Assembly: GCA_003135575.1 (NCBI GenBank)
Contig: PLCG01000063.1
Location: 1,004 to 11,273, forward strand
Length of the DNA stretch: 10,270 nt
Direction: 5' to 3'
Source of the DNA: Nitrososphaerota archaeon
GTDB lineage: Archaea > Thermoproteota > Nitrososphaeria > Nitrososphaerales > Gagatemarchaeaceae
Positions within the stretch are counted from its first letter, which is position 1. Every line of letters starts with the position of its first letter. The position numbers and the translations under genes were made by a program. The notes below the pieces were generated by a model. The model did no database searches and was not told where the DNA came from. It saw only the letters and a list, made by a program, of their open reading frames with translations. Positions 1-7,900 of the stretch are shown here, piece by piece.

Positions 1-705
1 GGGGATTGCGGGAGGACCGCCCGAGGCGCCGCCGATCGAGAGCGAAGGCGCGACTATGGACGGAATCGAAAGGTCCGGAATGTTAGACATCCCGGGAAGC
101 GCGATCGGGAATCCGCTGGACTTTATTCCGCTGGCCCCGGCGAACGCATTTTGGCTCAGCAAGTCAGAGTTCTGGAGCAACTGGCTCGCCATTGTCGAGT
201 TCACGTATTGCATTAGGTTCGCGAGGGTCTGCATGTCGACGGAGAGCTTCTGCTGCGAACGGCTCGAGGCGCCCTGGTTCGAGTTGAGCAGGCTGGCCAG
301 GGTGTTCGCATTGATGGAGGCGCCGTTGCTCCCGACCGCGAGGCTCTGAAGAAGGGCGTTGAGCGACTGGGGGACCCCGTTGGGGTTCGCCGAGGACAAG
401 CCCTTGAGCTGGACCAGGGTCGAAGCCGCGCCTTTGTAATCGCCCGCGTTCAGCTCCGACTGAAACTGCGAGAGGAGCTGCTGGACCTGGGTGCTGTTGT
501 TCCCCTGCGACAAGGCGTTGAGCGCGGAGCTGAGCTCCTGGGGGCTGACCGTCGGCGTCTGGGCGAGCTGCCCCGCGTTCGAGTCGTCCGCGGCGTGGGC
601 GGGAATCGCAATCAGTCCGAAGGCCGAGAATAATAGGAAAGCCGCTGCTAGAGACAAGGCGACCGCTCGGCCTCCGACGCTGGCGTGCTCGATTGCGGCC
701 GGCAA
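1..705 (-). CDS. Secreted Ser/Asn/Gln/Ala-rich protein, 3' part cut by window edge
   Basis: An open minus-strand frame of 235 codons runs from a TTG at 705 off the left edge without a stop. The N-terminus reads as a signal peptide: a short region with one Arg (residue 13), a hydrophobic core at about residues 14-35 (ALSLAAAFLLFSAFGLIAI), then PAHA|AD with an A-x-A type cleavage site near residue 38. The mature part is rich in Ser, Asn, Gln, Leu and Ala with helical-looking stretches (QELSSALNALSQGN, LASLLNSNQGASS), becoming Pro/Gly/Ser-rich towards the edge. No catalytic motif or known family was recognised; a cell-surface or extracellular structural role is inference. TTG 705 was chosen because it keeps the whole signal peptide and lies 28 bp from a TATA-like box, giving a leaderless message. 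A second in-frame TTG at 657 would remove the charged region. It is separate from the enzyme gene upstream, 79 bp away. Confidence 0.68.
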   Translation of the reverse strand, partial: MPAAIEHASVGGRAVALSLAAAFLLFSAFGLIAIPAHAADDSNAGQLAQTPTVSPQELSSALNALSQGNNSTQVQQLLSQFQSELNAGDYKGAASTLVQLKGLSSANPNGVPQSLNALLQSLAVGSNGASINANTLASLLNSNQGASSRSQQKLSVDMQTLANLMQYVNSTMASQLLQNSDLLSQNAFAGASGIKSSGFPIALPGMSNIPDLSIPSIVAPSLSIGGASGGPPAIP

Positions 706-725
706 GGGTGGATTGCGCGTGTTGG

Positions 726-737
726 ATTCATATAACC
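726..737 (-). promoter_or_regulatory. TATA-like box for the secreted-protein gene
   Basis: On the minus strand this reads GGTTATATGAAT, an archaeal TATA-like element centred near 733. The TTG start codon at 705 is 28 bp downstream, the distance expected between a TATA box and the transcription start. The message would therefore be leaderless. No upstream BRE was scored. Confidence 0.5.
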
Positions 738-784
738 TAGCTGGAGCATTAATCCATATTCCGCGGAGTACGAATGCTGCGAGA

Positions 785-1954
785 TTATCTGAGCGCCTGC
801 TCTAGGTCGGCCTGGAGGTCCTCTATGTCCTCGAGCCCCAGCGCGAGCCTGAGGAGGTTCTCGCCTATGCCCAGCTCCTTCCGGACGGCGGGGGAGATCG
901 TCTTCGATGCGCTCGTCAGCGGGTAGTTGAGAAGGGACTCGGTTCCTCCCAAGCTGGGCGAGGGCTTGACCAGCCTTATCCTCTTCAGGACTTCGATGGC
1001 CTTTTGCTTCCCGCCCTTCACCTTGAAGCTCAGGACTCCGCCGTAGAGCCCCTTCTCTAGGAAGAGCTTGTCCGCCATCTTGTGGTAGGGGTTGTCCTTG
1101 AGGCCGGGGTAGTAGACCGCCTCGACCTTGGGATGGTCGTGAAGGTATTTCGCTAGCGCGAGGGCGTTCTTGCATTGGAGGTCGAAGCGCACCTTGAGCG
1201 TCGCGACGCCTCGGAGGGCGAGGAAGGCCTCGAAGGGCCCCATTATCGAGCCCAGCCTCCTCCTGAACTCCCAGAGCTCCGTCAGGTCGAGGGGGTCGTT
1301 GACGGCGATGGCCCCTCCCACGATGTCGTTGTGGCCCCCGATGTATTTTGTGACGCTGTGGACCGAGAGCCACGCCCCGTGCTCGAGGGGGCGGTAGAGG
1401 AGCGGGGTCGCGAAGGTGTTGTCCACCACGAGCCTTGCCCCAACTTCCTTGCACCGCTTTGTGATCGCGGGGATGTCAACCACCCTGACGAGCGGGTTGG
1501 TTATGGTCTCGACTAGGACGAGCACCACCCCGGGCTTGATCCTCTGGATGAAATCCTCCGTGTCTGGCCCGGCGAGGACGGTCTTGATGCCGAGCTTCGA
1601 GAGGTTGAGCGCCAGGTCCTGCGTGGTCCCGTAGGACTCCTTCGTTATCACGACCGTGTCTCCGCTGCTCAGGGCCGTGAGGTAGACCGCCGCAATCCCT
1701 CCCATCCCACTGCTAAAGGCAAGGGCCTCCTGCGACTTTTCGAGCTTAGCGATGACCCTCTCGAAGCCTCTTACGGTCCGGTTCTCCTCCCTCGAGTACT
1801 TTTGCTCGAAGCCCCTGTCGCTCTTCCTCGCCTCCCCCGTCCTCCGGTCAGGGTGCTCGAATATCGTCGAGAGATAGAGGGGGACGCGGAAGGCGCCGGT
1901 CTCCACATCGTAGTAGTCGTGGCCGTGGATGCTGTCCGTGGAGGGTTTCGGCAT
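785..1954 (-). CDS. Cystathionine gamma-synthase/lyase family PLP enzyme
   Basis: A complete 389-aa protein, the usual length for Cys/Met-metabolism PLP enzymes (fold type I). Visible family motifs, in order: YSREEN at 53-58 (PLP-phosphate contact, normally YSR..NPT; here N-R-T), SSGMGG at 81-86, a Tyr in ESYGT near 108 that stacks on the cofactor, ETITNP at 149-154, VDNTFATP at 177-184, the cofactor lysine K203 in SVTKYIGGHND, and PSLGGTESLLNYP at 333-345. In this family such enzymes make or split cystathionine, or release H2S or methanethiol, in the cytoplasm. Close members are not separable by eye, so synthase, gamma-lyase and methionine-gamma-lyase-like activities all remain possible. ATG 1954 is the only good start. 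GAGGT lies one base before it, unusually close for a ribosome site. The gene appears single, with separate promoters on both sides. Confidence 0.93.
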   Translation of the reverse strand: MPKPSTDSIHGHDYYDVETGAFRVPLYLSTIFEHPDRRTGEARKSDRGFEQKYSREENRTVRGFERVIAKLEKSQEALAFSSGMGGIAAVYLTALSSGDTVVITKESYGTTQDLALNLSKLGIKTVLAGPDTEDFIQRIKPGVVLVLVETITNPLVRVVDIPAITKRCKEVGARLVVDNTFATPLLYRPLEHGAWLSVHSVTKYIGGHNDIVGGAIAVNDPLDLTELWEFRRRLGSIMGPFEAFLALRGVATLKVRFDLQCKNALALAKYLHDHPKVEAVYYPGLKDNPYHKMADKLFLEKGLYGGVLSFKVKGGKQKAIEVLKRIRLVKPSPSLGGTESLLNYPLTSASKTISPAVRKELGIGENLLRLALGLEDIEDLQADLEQALR

Positions 1955-1987
1955 GACCTCTAAACATCCACTCCGTCCTGTGACCCG

Positions 1988-1995
1988 CTCATAAA
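1988..1995 (-). promoter_or_regulatory. TATA-like box upstream of the PLP enzyme
   Basis: The minus strand reads TTTATGAG within an AAGTTTATGAGC context, centred near 1992. That is 38 bp before ATG 1954, so transcription would start near 1966 and leave a leader of about 12 nt containing GAGGT at 1960-1956. The match is weaker than that of the other promoters in the window. Confidence 0.35.
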
Positions 1996-2025
1996 CTTGA
2001 CGAAACGATTAGTCTGATAGGAATA

Positions 2026-2532
2026 TCAGGTGCGAGAGGAGCAGAAGCGGGTTTCGGCGCGGGAGATCCTTCTGAGGATGTCAAGCTCTTTGGCACGGGC
2101 GCCCTTGCTAAACTGCTCGCCTGTCTGCCCGACGCGGTTGGTGACATTTGCCACGACGCCCACCGGAAATCGACGCGCAGCCGAGAAGGCGAGAAGGGAT
2201 GCCGCCTGCATCTCGACTGCCAGCACTCCCGCCTTTGCGTGTCTGGCCAGTTGCTCGTCAGTTTCGCGGTAGGGCGCGTCCGTGGTCCAGACCCTTCCGA
2301 TTTTACGGGCAGGGGCAGCGGCGAGCGCGTGGAAAAGGGCCATACGCCCAAAGTACCTTGATGCCGGGTCGCTGCTGATCTCTATGTATCGAGGCCACTT
2401 GATGACAAGGCTAGCCAGGAGAAGGACAATCCTAGCCGAAACGACCCCGTATGAGACAATTTGCGCCGGAGGCAGGTAGACCCCGGACATGAAGAACGAC
2501 TGTTCCCCGAGACGGAGAAGGAGGAAGTGCAT
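2026..2532 (-). pseudogene. Nucleoside phosphorylase (PNP/UDP family) C-terminal remnant
   Basis: The 168-codon frame carries the C-terminal signature of the purine/uridine phosphorylase superfamily: GRVWTTDAPYRET at 79-91, then GVLAVEMQAASLLAF at 102-116 (the VEM[EQ] strand that contacts the ribose), then VGVVANVTN at 124-132. Intact relatives are about 230-290 aa and begin with a Rossmann-like half carrying a Gly-rich phosphate-binding segment. That half is not visible here in any frame up to 2810. The first 17 or so residues (MHFLLLRLGEQSFF) do not look like the family, whereas VYLPPAQIV at 18-26 could be the end of the missing YxYLPP segment. The neighbouring frames 2382-2567 and 1989-2351 are Ser/Arg-rich shadows. 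The most likely reading is a decayed, N-terminally truncated gene; a shortened but expressed protein cannot be excluded. Confidence 0.6.
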
Positions 2533-2809
2533 GAAGACTCCGGCTTGCCGCCAGCAAGCCTCCCCACATCGCGGTGTAGGTGTTCATCAGTCAGGGCCTC
2601 TGGAGGAAGTCGTATTTACATCATTGACCATTTAGGCCTAATGTGGAACGGGCGCCTCGATGTCAACAGGGCTCTAAGCACCACGCCAAGATAAACGGGA
2701 TGTTCGATTCACCAACCGAATCCGAATTGGACACCCCTTTCAGACACCCAGATGAGGCGACGGTGTAGAGATTTGAATTTACAAATACCTCGCCAAATAC
2801 ACGCTCGTC
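2533..2809. other. Intergenic stretch with leaderless promoter at its right end
   Basis: No convincing coding frame was found in these 277 bases. The plus-strand frame 2461-2694 overlaps the phosphorylase remnant and has no recognisable motif. The G+C content drops towards 2770, where the TATA-like box of the HIT-like gene sits. The missing N-terminal half of the nucleoside phosphorylase would belong here but was not seen. Confidence 0.5.
2778..2787 (+). promoter_or_regulatory. TATA-like box for the HIT-like gene
   Basis: The plus strand reads TTTACAAATA, centred 27 bp before the GTG at 2810. This predicts transcription starting on or next to the start codon, a leaderless message. The spacing supports GTG 2810 as the true start. 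Confidence 0.5.
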
Positions 2810-3175
2810 GTGAACTGCAGGCTCTGCTCAATCGTAGCATCGGAGAAGGGGCTGTACGAGGACGACGTCGTGAAGGTCATGCGGACGAAGAACCTCAAGG
2901 GCCATAGGGAGCGCATCATGGTCGTCGCCCTCGCGCACGACTTTACGCCGTGGGTCGAGACCTACATGCTCAAGGTCTTGGAGGATGAGGGCCGGAAGCT
3001 ATTCGACTACACTTACAAGTTCATCATACTGGCTACCGACTATGCCTCCGTCCCCGACCATCCTCACTTCATAGCTTCTGACTTGGAGGCATCTGAGGAC
3101 CACCGACAGATCCTAGGCACGCGCTGGATCAAGGTCGTGGACGTGAAGCCCTGGATATCGTGGAGGAAGCCTTGA
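2810..3175 (+). CDS. HIT-superfamily-like small protein with incomplete triad
   Basis: A 121-aa protein starting at GTG 2810 and ending in TGA. The layout recalls histidine-triad (HIT) proteins: an N-terminal CRLC (C3, C6) like the CxFC opening of many HIT proteins, VMRTKNLKGHRERIMVV at 23-39 resembling the strand pair around the 'GH.LViP' segment, a helix around 48-65, and a C-terminal VPDHPHFIASDL at 82-93. Known HIT enzymes hydrolyse or transfer nucleotidyl groups using HxHxHxx. Here only H84-x-H86 is visible and the third His is replaced (F87-I88), so nucleotidyl transfer by the classical route is doubtful. It stands alone on the plus strand, facing the glycosyltransferase gene, 159 bp from that gene's end. 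Assignment to the superfamily is a pattern judgement; an unrelated small protein remains possible. Confidence 0.6.
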   Translation: MNCRLCSIVASEKGLYEDDVVKVMRTKNLKGHRERIMVVALAHDFTPWVETYMLKVLEDEGRKLFDYTYKFIILATDYASVPDHPHFIASDLEASEDHRQILGTRWIKVVDVKPWISWRKP

Positions 3176-3334
3176 CCCGCCATCCCTAAGACCATATCAC
3201 CACATCCGCTGCAATAAAGTCATAGCCCAGCCACCTTCACCCACCGTGCCGGCCACCATTTGTTCGATAAGGACTTCATCGGAGGTTCTGATTCCAGCCG
3301 ATTGTCATGAATTGCAAGACACCACGGCGCTGTG

Positions 3335-4225
3335 TCAGCTCCAGCCTTTCATGGCGAACTTCTCAAAGAACCAGTCGTCGGACCTGGTCCTGGTCTTGAA
3401 CAGCTTCCTCCTCCTCTGGAGGACGTTGCTCTTCTGAACCTCGAGGAGGACGTCCAAGAACGTCGGGACGGCGGCGTTGCCCCTCAAGAAATTCTCCAGC
3501 CGTCTCTCTGAAAAGTGGGAGAAGGCGAACCTGACCTTGTTGTAGACCTCGTCGAACCACGCGATGTGGTATGGATGCTCCTCCCTGAACCCGTGCCCGA
3601 CCCTTATCGAAGGGTCGCACATCACCTGATAACCCATCAGCCACGCCCTCATGGACAACTCTGAGTCCTCAGAGCCCCAGAATCTCGTCCCCGAGTCGAA
3701 GCCCCCGATGTCGTCGAACGCCTTCTTCTTCATCGCCATGCAGCACGCGCACGCGAACGGAACCTCGTGAATCTGCGGCTTCAGGTCAGGCAGCCAGTCG
3801 ATTTCCATCTGGATGTTCTTCCAGATGAACCCGCAGCCCCTCGAATCCTCGTCCCCCATCATTGTTATGCACGGGGTCAAGATGCCGTTGACCTTCTCGC
3901 ACGAGCTCAGGATTTTCGGCCCCCACCCCTTCCCGAATTCCGCGTGGGCGTCCGCGAAGAGCAGGGTCTTGCCTCGGGCCTTCCGCGCACCGAAGTTCCT
4001 CGCCTGGGGAGCCCCTTCCCGCTCGGTCTCGTAGACAGAGACATGGGGCAGGTTACTCACAGAAGATAGGTCCGTCCCCCCGCTGTTCACCACTATTATC
4101 TCGTAATTGCCCAGGTCCACCGTGTCCCTAATGTTGCGGACCATCGTCTCGACCTGCTTGCCCTCGTTGAGCGACGGGATGATTACGCTTAGCGGGGACA
4201 GGGCCTCCCGCGATGAAGCCCGCAT
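3335..4225 (-). CDS. GT-A glycosyltransferase, polypeptide-GalNAc-transferase-like
   Basis: A 296-aa cytoplasmic-looking protein with no membrane segment. Order of motifs: LSVIIPSLNEG at 12-22 (GT-A nucleotide-binding start), YEIIVVNSGGTD at 41-52, REGAPQARNFGA at 69-80, FADAHAEF at 90-97 with D92-A-H94 where most GT2 enzymes have DxD, GGFDSGTRFWGSEDSELSMRAW spanning 174-195, and VGHGFREEHPY at 209-219. DxH, WGxEDxELS and VGHxFR..PY together are hallmarks of the polypeptide N-acetylgalactosaminyltransferase type (GT27 and GT2 relatives), where the two His and the Asp bind the metal. The lectin domain of animal enzymes is absent, so this is a catalytic domain only. The ATG lies 3 bp after the stop of the 239-aa gene, with GAGG 11 nt before it, indicating co-translation. 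Acceptor and sugar are unknown; the operon partners are the obvious candidate acceptors. Confidence 0.82.
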   Translation of the reverse strand: MRASSREALSPLSVIIPSLNEGKQVETMVRNIRDTVDLGNYEIIVVNSGGTDLSSVSNLPHVSVYETEREGAPQARNFGARKARGKTLLFADAHAEFGKGWGPKILSSCEKVNGILTPCITMMGDEDSRGCGFIWKNIQMEIDWLPDLKPQIHEVPFACACCMAMKKKAFDDIGGFDSGTRFWGSEDSELSMRAWLMGYQVMCDPSIRVGHGFREEHPYHIAWFDEVYNKVRFAFSHFSERRLENFLRGNAAVPTFLDVLLEVQKSNVLQRRRKLFKTRTRSDDWFFEKFAMKGWS

Positions 4226-4228
4226 CTG

Positions 4229-4948
4229 CTAGAATTCCTCGATGATGATGGTGACGTTCGACACTGCGAGCGACCCTCCCGTGACTGCGGCGTAGGCGAG
4301 GTCGAACCAGCACTCGGTGCCGACTGTCAGTCCGGTCACCAGGGCGAAGGCAGCGACCGTGAATGCACTGTTGGCGGTCGGGCTGACGCTCTGAGCCGCC
4401 GTTCCCGCCTGGGTCCCCGATAGCGCATCCCCGTTGGCCGGGGCCGATCCCGTTCCGAATGATACCTGGAACGTGCCACCGTCTCCCGCCGTCGCGTTGG
4501 CCAGCGTAGCCTGGACGGTGACCTTGACGCGGCCCGTTGTAGCCGGAGTGTACAGCACTCCCAGACCGGCCATCGCCGGGGTTGTGCTCGTCGTGGCAGC
4601 CGGATTCGCGGGGTTGTTCAGCGAAGGCGAGATCTGCAATCCGTTTAGAATCGTGTCGATTAGCTGTGGAGGTGCGACGCCGAGCGCGGACGCGAGGACT
4701 TCGGTGCGTATTCTCGTCTGTCCGAGCGAACCGAGGAGGTTGATATAACCCCCGACCTCCGTTATGTTCTTCGGGGCGGGAATCCTGGATGGGATGATGT
4801 CCCCCTCGAGGAGCATCCTGCGGAGGAGCGCCTGCTGCAGGGCGAGCACCTGGGGGCTCGTGCCTGTGCTCAGTATGTTGATCAGGGCAGCTATGACCGG
4901 GTCGGCGATGTTGGACCCTGTCGGCGAGGGGGTAGGGGTTGGTGCCAT
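4229..4948 (-). CDS. 239-aa two-part protein of unknown function, operon middle gene
   Basis: A complete gene from ATG 4948 to TAG. Three parts are visible. Residues 1-12 are a Pro/Thr repeat (MAPTPTPSPTGS). Residues 14-110 are a helical-looking domain with DPVIAALINIL, QQALLRRMLLEGDIIPSRIPAPKNITEVGGYINLLG and a final ALGVAPPQLIDTIL. After a Pro/Ala/Thr linker (111-125), residues 128-239 look all-beta: alternating hydrophobic strands such as VKVTVQATL, FQVSFGTG, CWFDLAYAAVTGGSLAVS and a terminal VTIIIEEF, reminiscent of beta-sandwich or fibre-tip domains. There is no signal peptide or transmembrane helix. It starts 4 bp after the giant gene ends and stops 3 bp before the glycosyltransferase begins, so all three are probably one transcript. 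No family is recognised with confidence; a structural partner of the giant protein is inference. The Thr/Ser-rich linkers could accept sugar. Confidence 0.85.
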   Translation of the reverse strand: MAPTPTPSPTGSNIADPVIAALINILSTGTSPQVLALQQALLRRMLLEGDIIPSRIPAPKNITEVGGYINLLGSLGQTRIRTEVLASALGVAPPQLIDTILNGLQISPSLNNPANPAATTSTTPAMAGLGVLYTPATTGRVKVTVQATLANATAGDGGTFQVSFGTGSAPANGDALSGTQAGTAAQSVSPTANSAFTVAAFALVTGLTVGTECWFDLAYAAVTGGSLAVSNVTIIIEEF

Positions 4949-4952
4949 TCTC

Positions 4953-7900
4953 TCACGCTACCGCCGCCGCGGCGGCTTGTATTAGTATGGGAATCAGGGC
5001 CGATATCATGGACTGCTGGGTGGAGTTCGAGGATGAGCTCGACGAGGAAGAGCCGGGCTTCGTGGTCCCGGAGGACTTCGGCGAGCCCCCTAGCGCAGTG
5101 TTGAGGACGCTGGCGGCCTGGTCAATCGCGTCCTTTGTTAGCGCCGTCTGCGCGGCGAGCGCGTCCTGCCTCGCCGCGGCGGCCGTCGACTGGGTCGACC
5201 CTAGTAGCGTAGCGAGCTGGGCCGCCCCGGTCATGTCAGGGAACTGCGCTGCGGGGGCCTTTTGGGCGAGCGCCTGCGCCAACGCGTCCGTCGGGGTCAC
5301 CGTCGGGGCGTTCACGTTGTTGACCAATGTGGATAGCATCCCGCCGAGCTGGCTGGGCACCTGGGCCGCGGCAAGGGCCGGGACCTGGCTGCCAGGGACG
5401 GTGACCGGCGCTATCGCCGGCGCCGTGTCGGCGGGCGAGTCCTGCCAGTTCCAGAACCGGGTGAGGTCGATCTTCTCTCCGGAGGCGCAGTGGCCGAGCA
5501 TGGCCTCGCCGAGCACCCCTTGGGTGGGCAGCATCACGTTGGTGACCTGGTGTGGAGCGCTCTGCCTGTGGAACCTCAGTAGCGTGTCCTCGAGCTCTCC
5601 GGTAGTGCTTGGCCATCCCTGAGCGTCTCCGAGGGCCTGGGGAATCGAGAACGGCATCATCATGGAGTTCCCGTGGAACCCGAGCACCTCGTTCCCGATG
5701 CAGTCAAGTAGGGCGACGTTTCCGGGCGGCAGCCCTGGGAATGAGACGAGGTAGGGCTCGAGGAGCATCACCCTCTCCTCAGGCGTCAGCCAGGTCCAGA
5801 CCGCCTTGGAGTACCGCACCACGTTCCTCAGGACGTGCTGGAGCGTGTTCTCGATGAGGATGAGGTCCGAGTACTTCAGGAGGGGGGAGACCTGCACGGC
5901 GGGGATTGGGTAGACGCCGGAGGGTAGCTCGATCGCGCCGGCGCTCGGCTTCACGTAGCTCTCCGGGTTTCCCATGACGCTGGCCGTGAGGTCCGCGCGG
6001 AAGTTCCAAAGGTACGGCGAGCCCACCTCTTTGGCCAGTTGCGCGGCCGAGTATGTCTTCGCTTGGGCTGTGACGGCCGGGGCGATGAGCGCCCCTATCC
6101 CCGACAATACGCCGCTCGGCCACGCTGACCCGTTGGTTCCGAAGAACGAGGTGAACATGTCGAGGGGCGTCGCCAGTTGGTAAGTGAAATTGTCAAGGCT
6201 GTGCGTGATCTCGAAGCCGACCACGTCCGAGGGCGAGAGCGTGCGCGGGAGCGCGATCGAGGCCTGCAGGGAGGGTGCGCTGGAGTTCCCCGGGTTCCTC
6301 TGCCCCTGGAGGTATTGCATTAGATCGTCAGGCGTCTTGAAGGCCTTGCTCGCGTCGAATTGGCCCGGGACGCTCACCGGCGGGTTCGGGATCATCTCCA
6401 CATGCCCCACCGTTGTCCCCCATCGCGTCACGGCGGCGACGTACACGTGGTCGAAGGGGAGGACCGTCGCGTTCGCGGAGAACTGGATGACGTCCTCGGC
6501 CAGGCTGTCCAACACGACCGAGGCGCGAGGGTCGGAGGCGAACTTTTCCAAGCGGCTGAGGCCAGAGGCGTACTGCGAGGGCAGCCAGACCTGGAGCACG
6601 TCAGAGTGCGCGAGGAGCCCCTCGTACCTGTCCAGCACCTGCTGCCTGGTCATCCCGCCGCTGACACTGGGGCTCGAGAGCTGCTGGTAGAGGGCGACGG
6701 CCGTCCCCCCGGCGCCCTCGACGAGCGAGAGCGCGTTCTGGAGGTCGCTCACCCGGTTCGACGACGAGAACTGGTTCACCGCAGCCTGGGCCTGCGTGAG
6801 TTGAGCCTGGAGCTGGTTCGCCTCGCTGGACTGGTTCGCGTAGGCCGAGCCGAGCCCGCTGAGGATCCCGGCCAGCGAGGTCGCGGCGTTCAGGGCAGAT
6901 CCCAGCTGAGCCCTGACGTTGGTGAGGGTGTTCTGGACGAACTGATTGAGGAAGGGGATCGCAGCGAAGGCGATGGCCTGCCCCAAGCTGGACTCGATGC
7001 TGCCAACGGAGCTATTGACCTGGCTGGCGTATTGGATAGCGTTCGATAGGTCGCTGCCGCTGATGACGTCATCGAGGTGCTCCTTCTGACCGGGCGGTAG
7101 GAACCAGACGATATCGAGAGGGACCAGGCAGACAAGGTTCACCCCGTCGTATGCCGTGCTGACGTCGAAGAGGCGGAGCACCTCAAAGTACTGCATCGTG
7201 AGCGCGTGGAGCTTGTTGTGGTTCGTGATGATCTTGGTGGTGACGGAGGTGGACTCCGATGCGCTGGCCATCCGCATTCCGGTCCGCTGGGCGCGCCGCT
7301 GTGCGGATGACTGCTGCTCGGCGTAGGTCTGGACGGACTGTGAGGCGGACGAGGCGTAGTTCTGGAGGCCGTCCATCCAGTTGTGGGTGGACCCGCTACT
7401 CACGGTCTCACCGAGGCTCCCGCTGGGCCCGCCCAGAATCCCGAGGAGGCCGCCCCCGACCGTCATAGCCCCCGTCTCGGACGCCGTTGTGTAGCTGCTC
7501 CCACCCTGCGCGGCCTGTTGGAACGCAGACTGGAAGGTGGCCTGGCTGGAGGAGTCGGTGGCGGCAGAGGCCTGGGCGGTCTCCGCGCCGTAGGCCGACT
7601 CCGTCTCCCTGATCTGGAGGGTGGTCCTCTGCTCCTCGACCACCACCAGCTGCTGCTCGCCTGGTGCGAGGGGGAGGGAGTAGACGAGGTCGCCTAGAGC
7701 CAAGCCCTGGAACAACCAGTTCTGGGAGCAGCGCAGGACGTACCCGAGGCCGAGCGATCCCACGATGTTGGGGCCGGTCAGGAGGCCCTCGCGAAAGTCG
7801 TCGATGCTTATGGGACCGGCCAACTGGTTCCGACTGATGACCTTCTCGTTGCGCGTGTATGCCCTGTAGACGCCCTTCACGTCGGGGTTCACCGTCTCCG

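Noticed and set aside
648..1454. Long minus-strand frame of 268 codons overlapping the PLP enzyme
   Set aside because: It is Arg/Pro/Gly-rich with no motifs and lies out of frame inside the well-supported PLP enzyme gene: a high-GC shadow.
2461..2694. Plus-strand frame of 77 codons beside the phosphorylase remnant
   Set aside because: No family features, no ribosome site or well-placed TATA box, and it overlaps the remnant.
3176..3334. Terminator between the converging HIT-like and glycosyltransferase genes
   Set aside because: No T-rich run or clear hairpin on either strand in this spacer, so nothing is called.
4949..4952. Possible programmed frameshift joining the giant and 239-aa genes
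   Set aside because: The first gene has a clean TGA, the second has its own ATG 4 bp later in another frame, and there is no slippery run at the junction.
4939..5622. Plus-strand frame of 227 codons opposite the giant protein
   Set aside because: Ala/Ser/Val/Trp-rich antisense reading of the Ala/Gln-rich C-terminus. The minus strand carries the tight operon and recognisable conserved-looking blocks.
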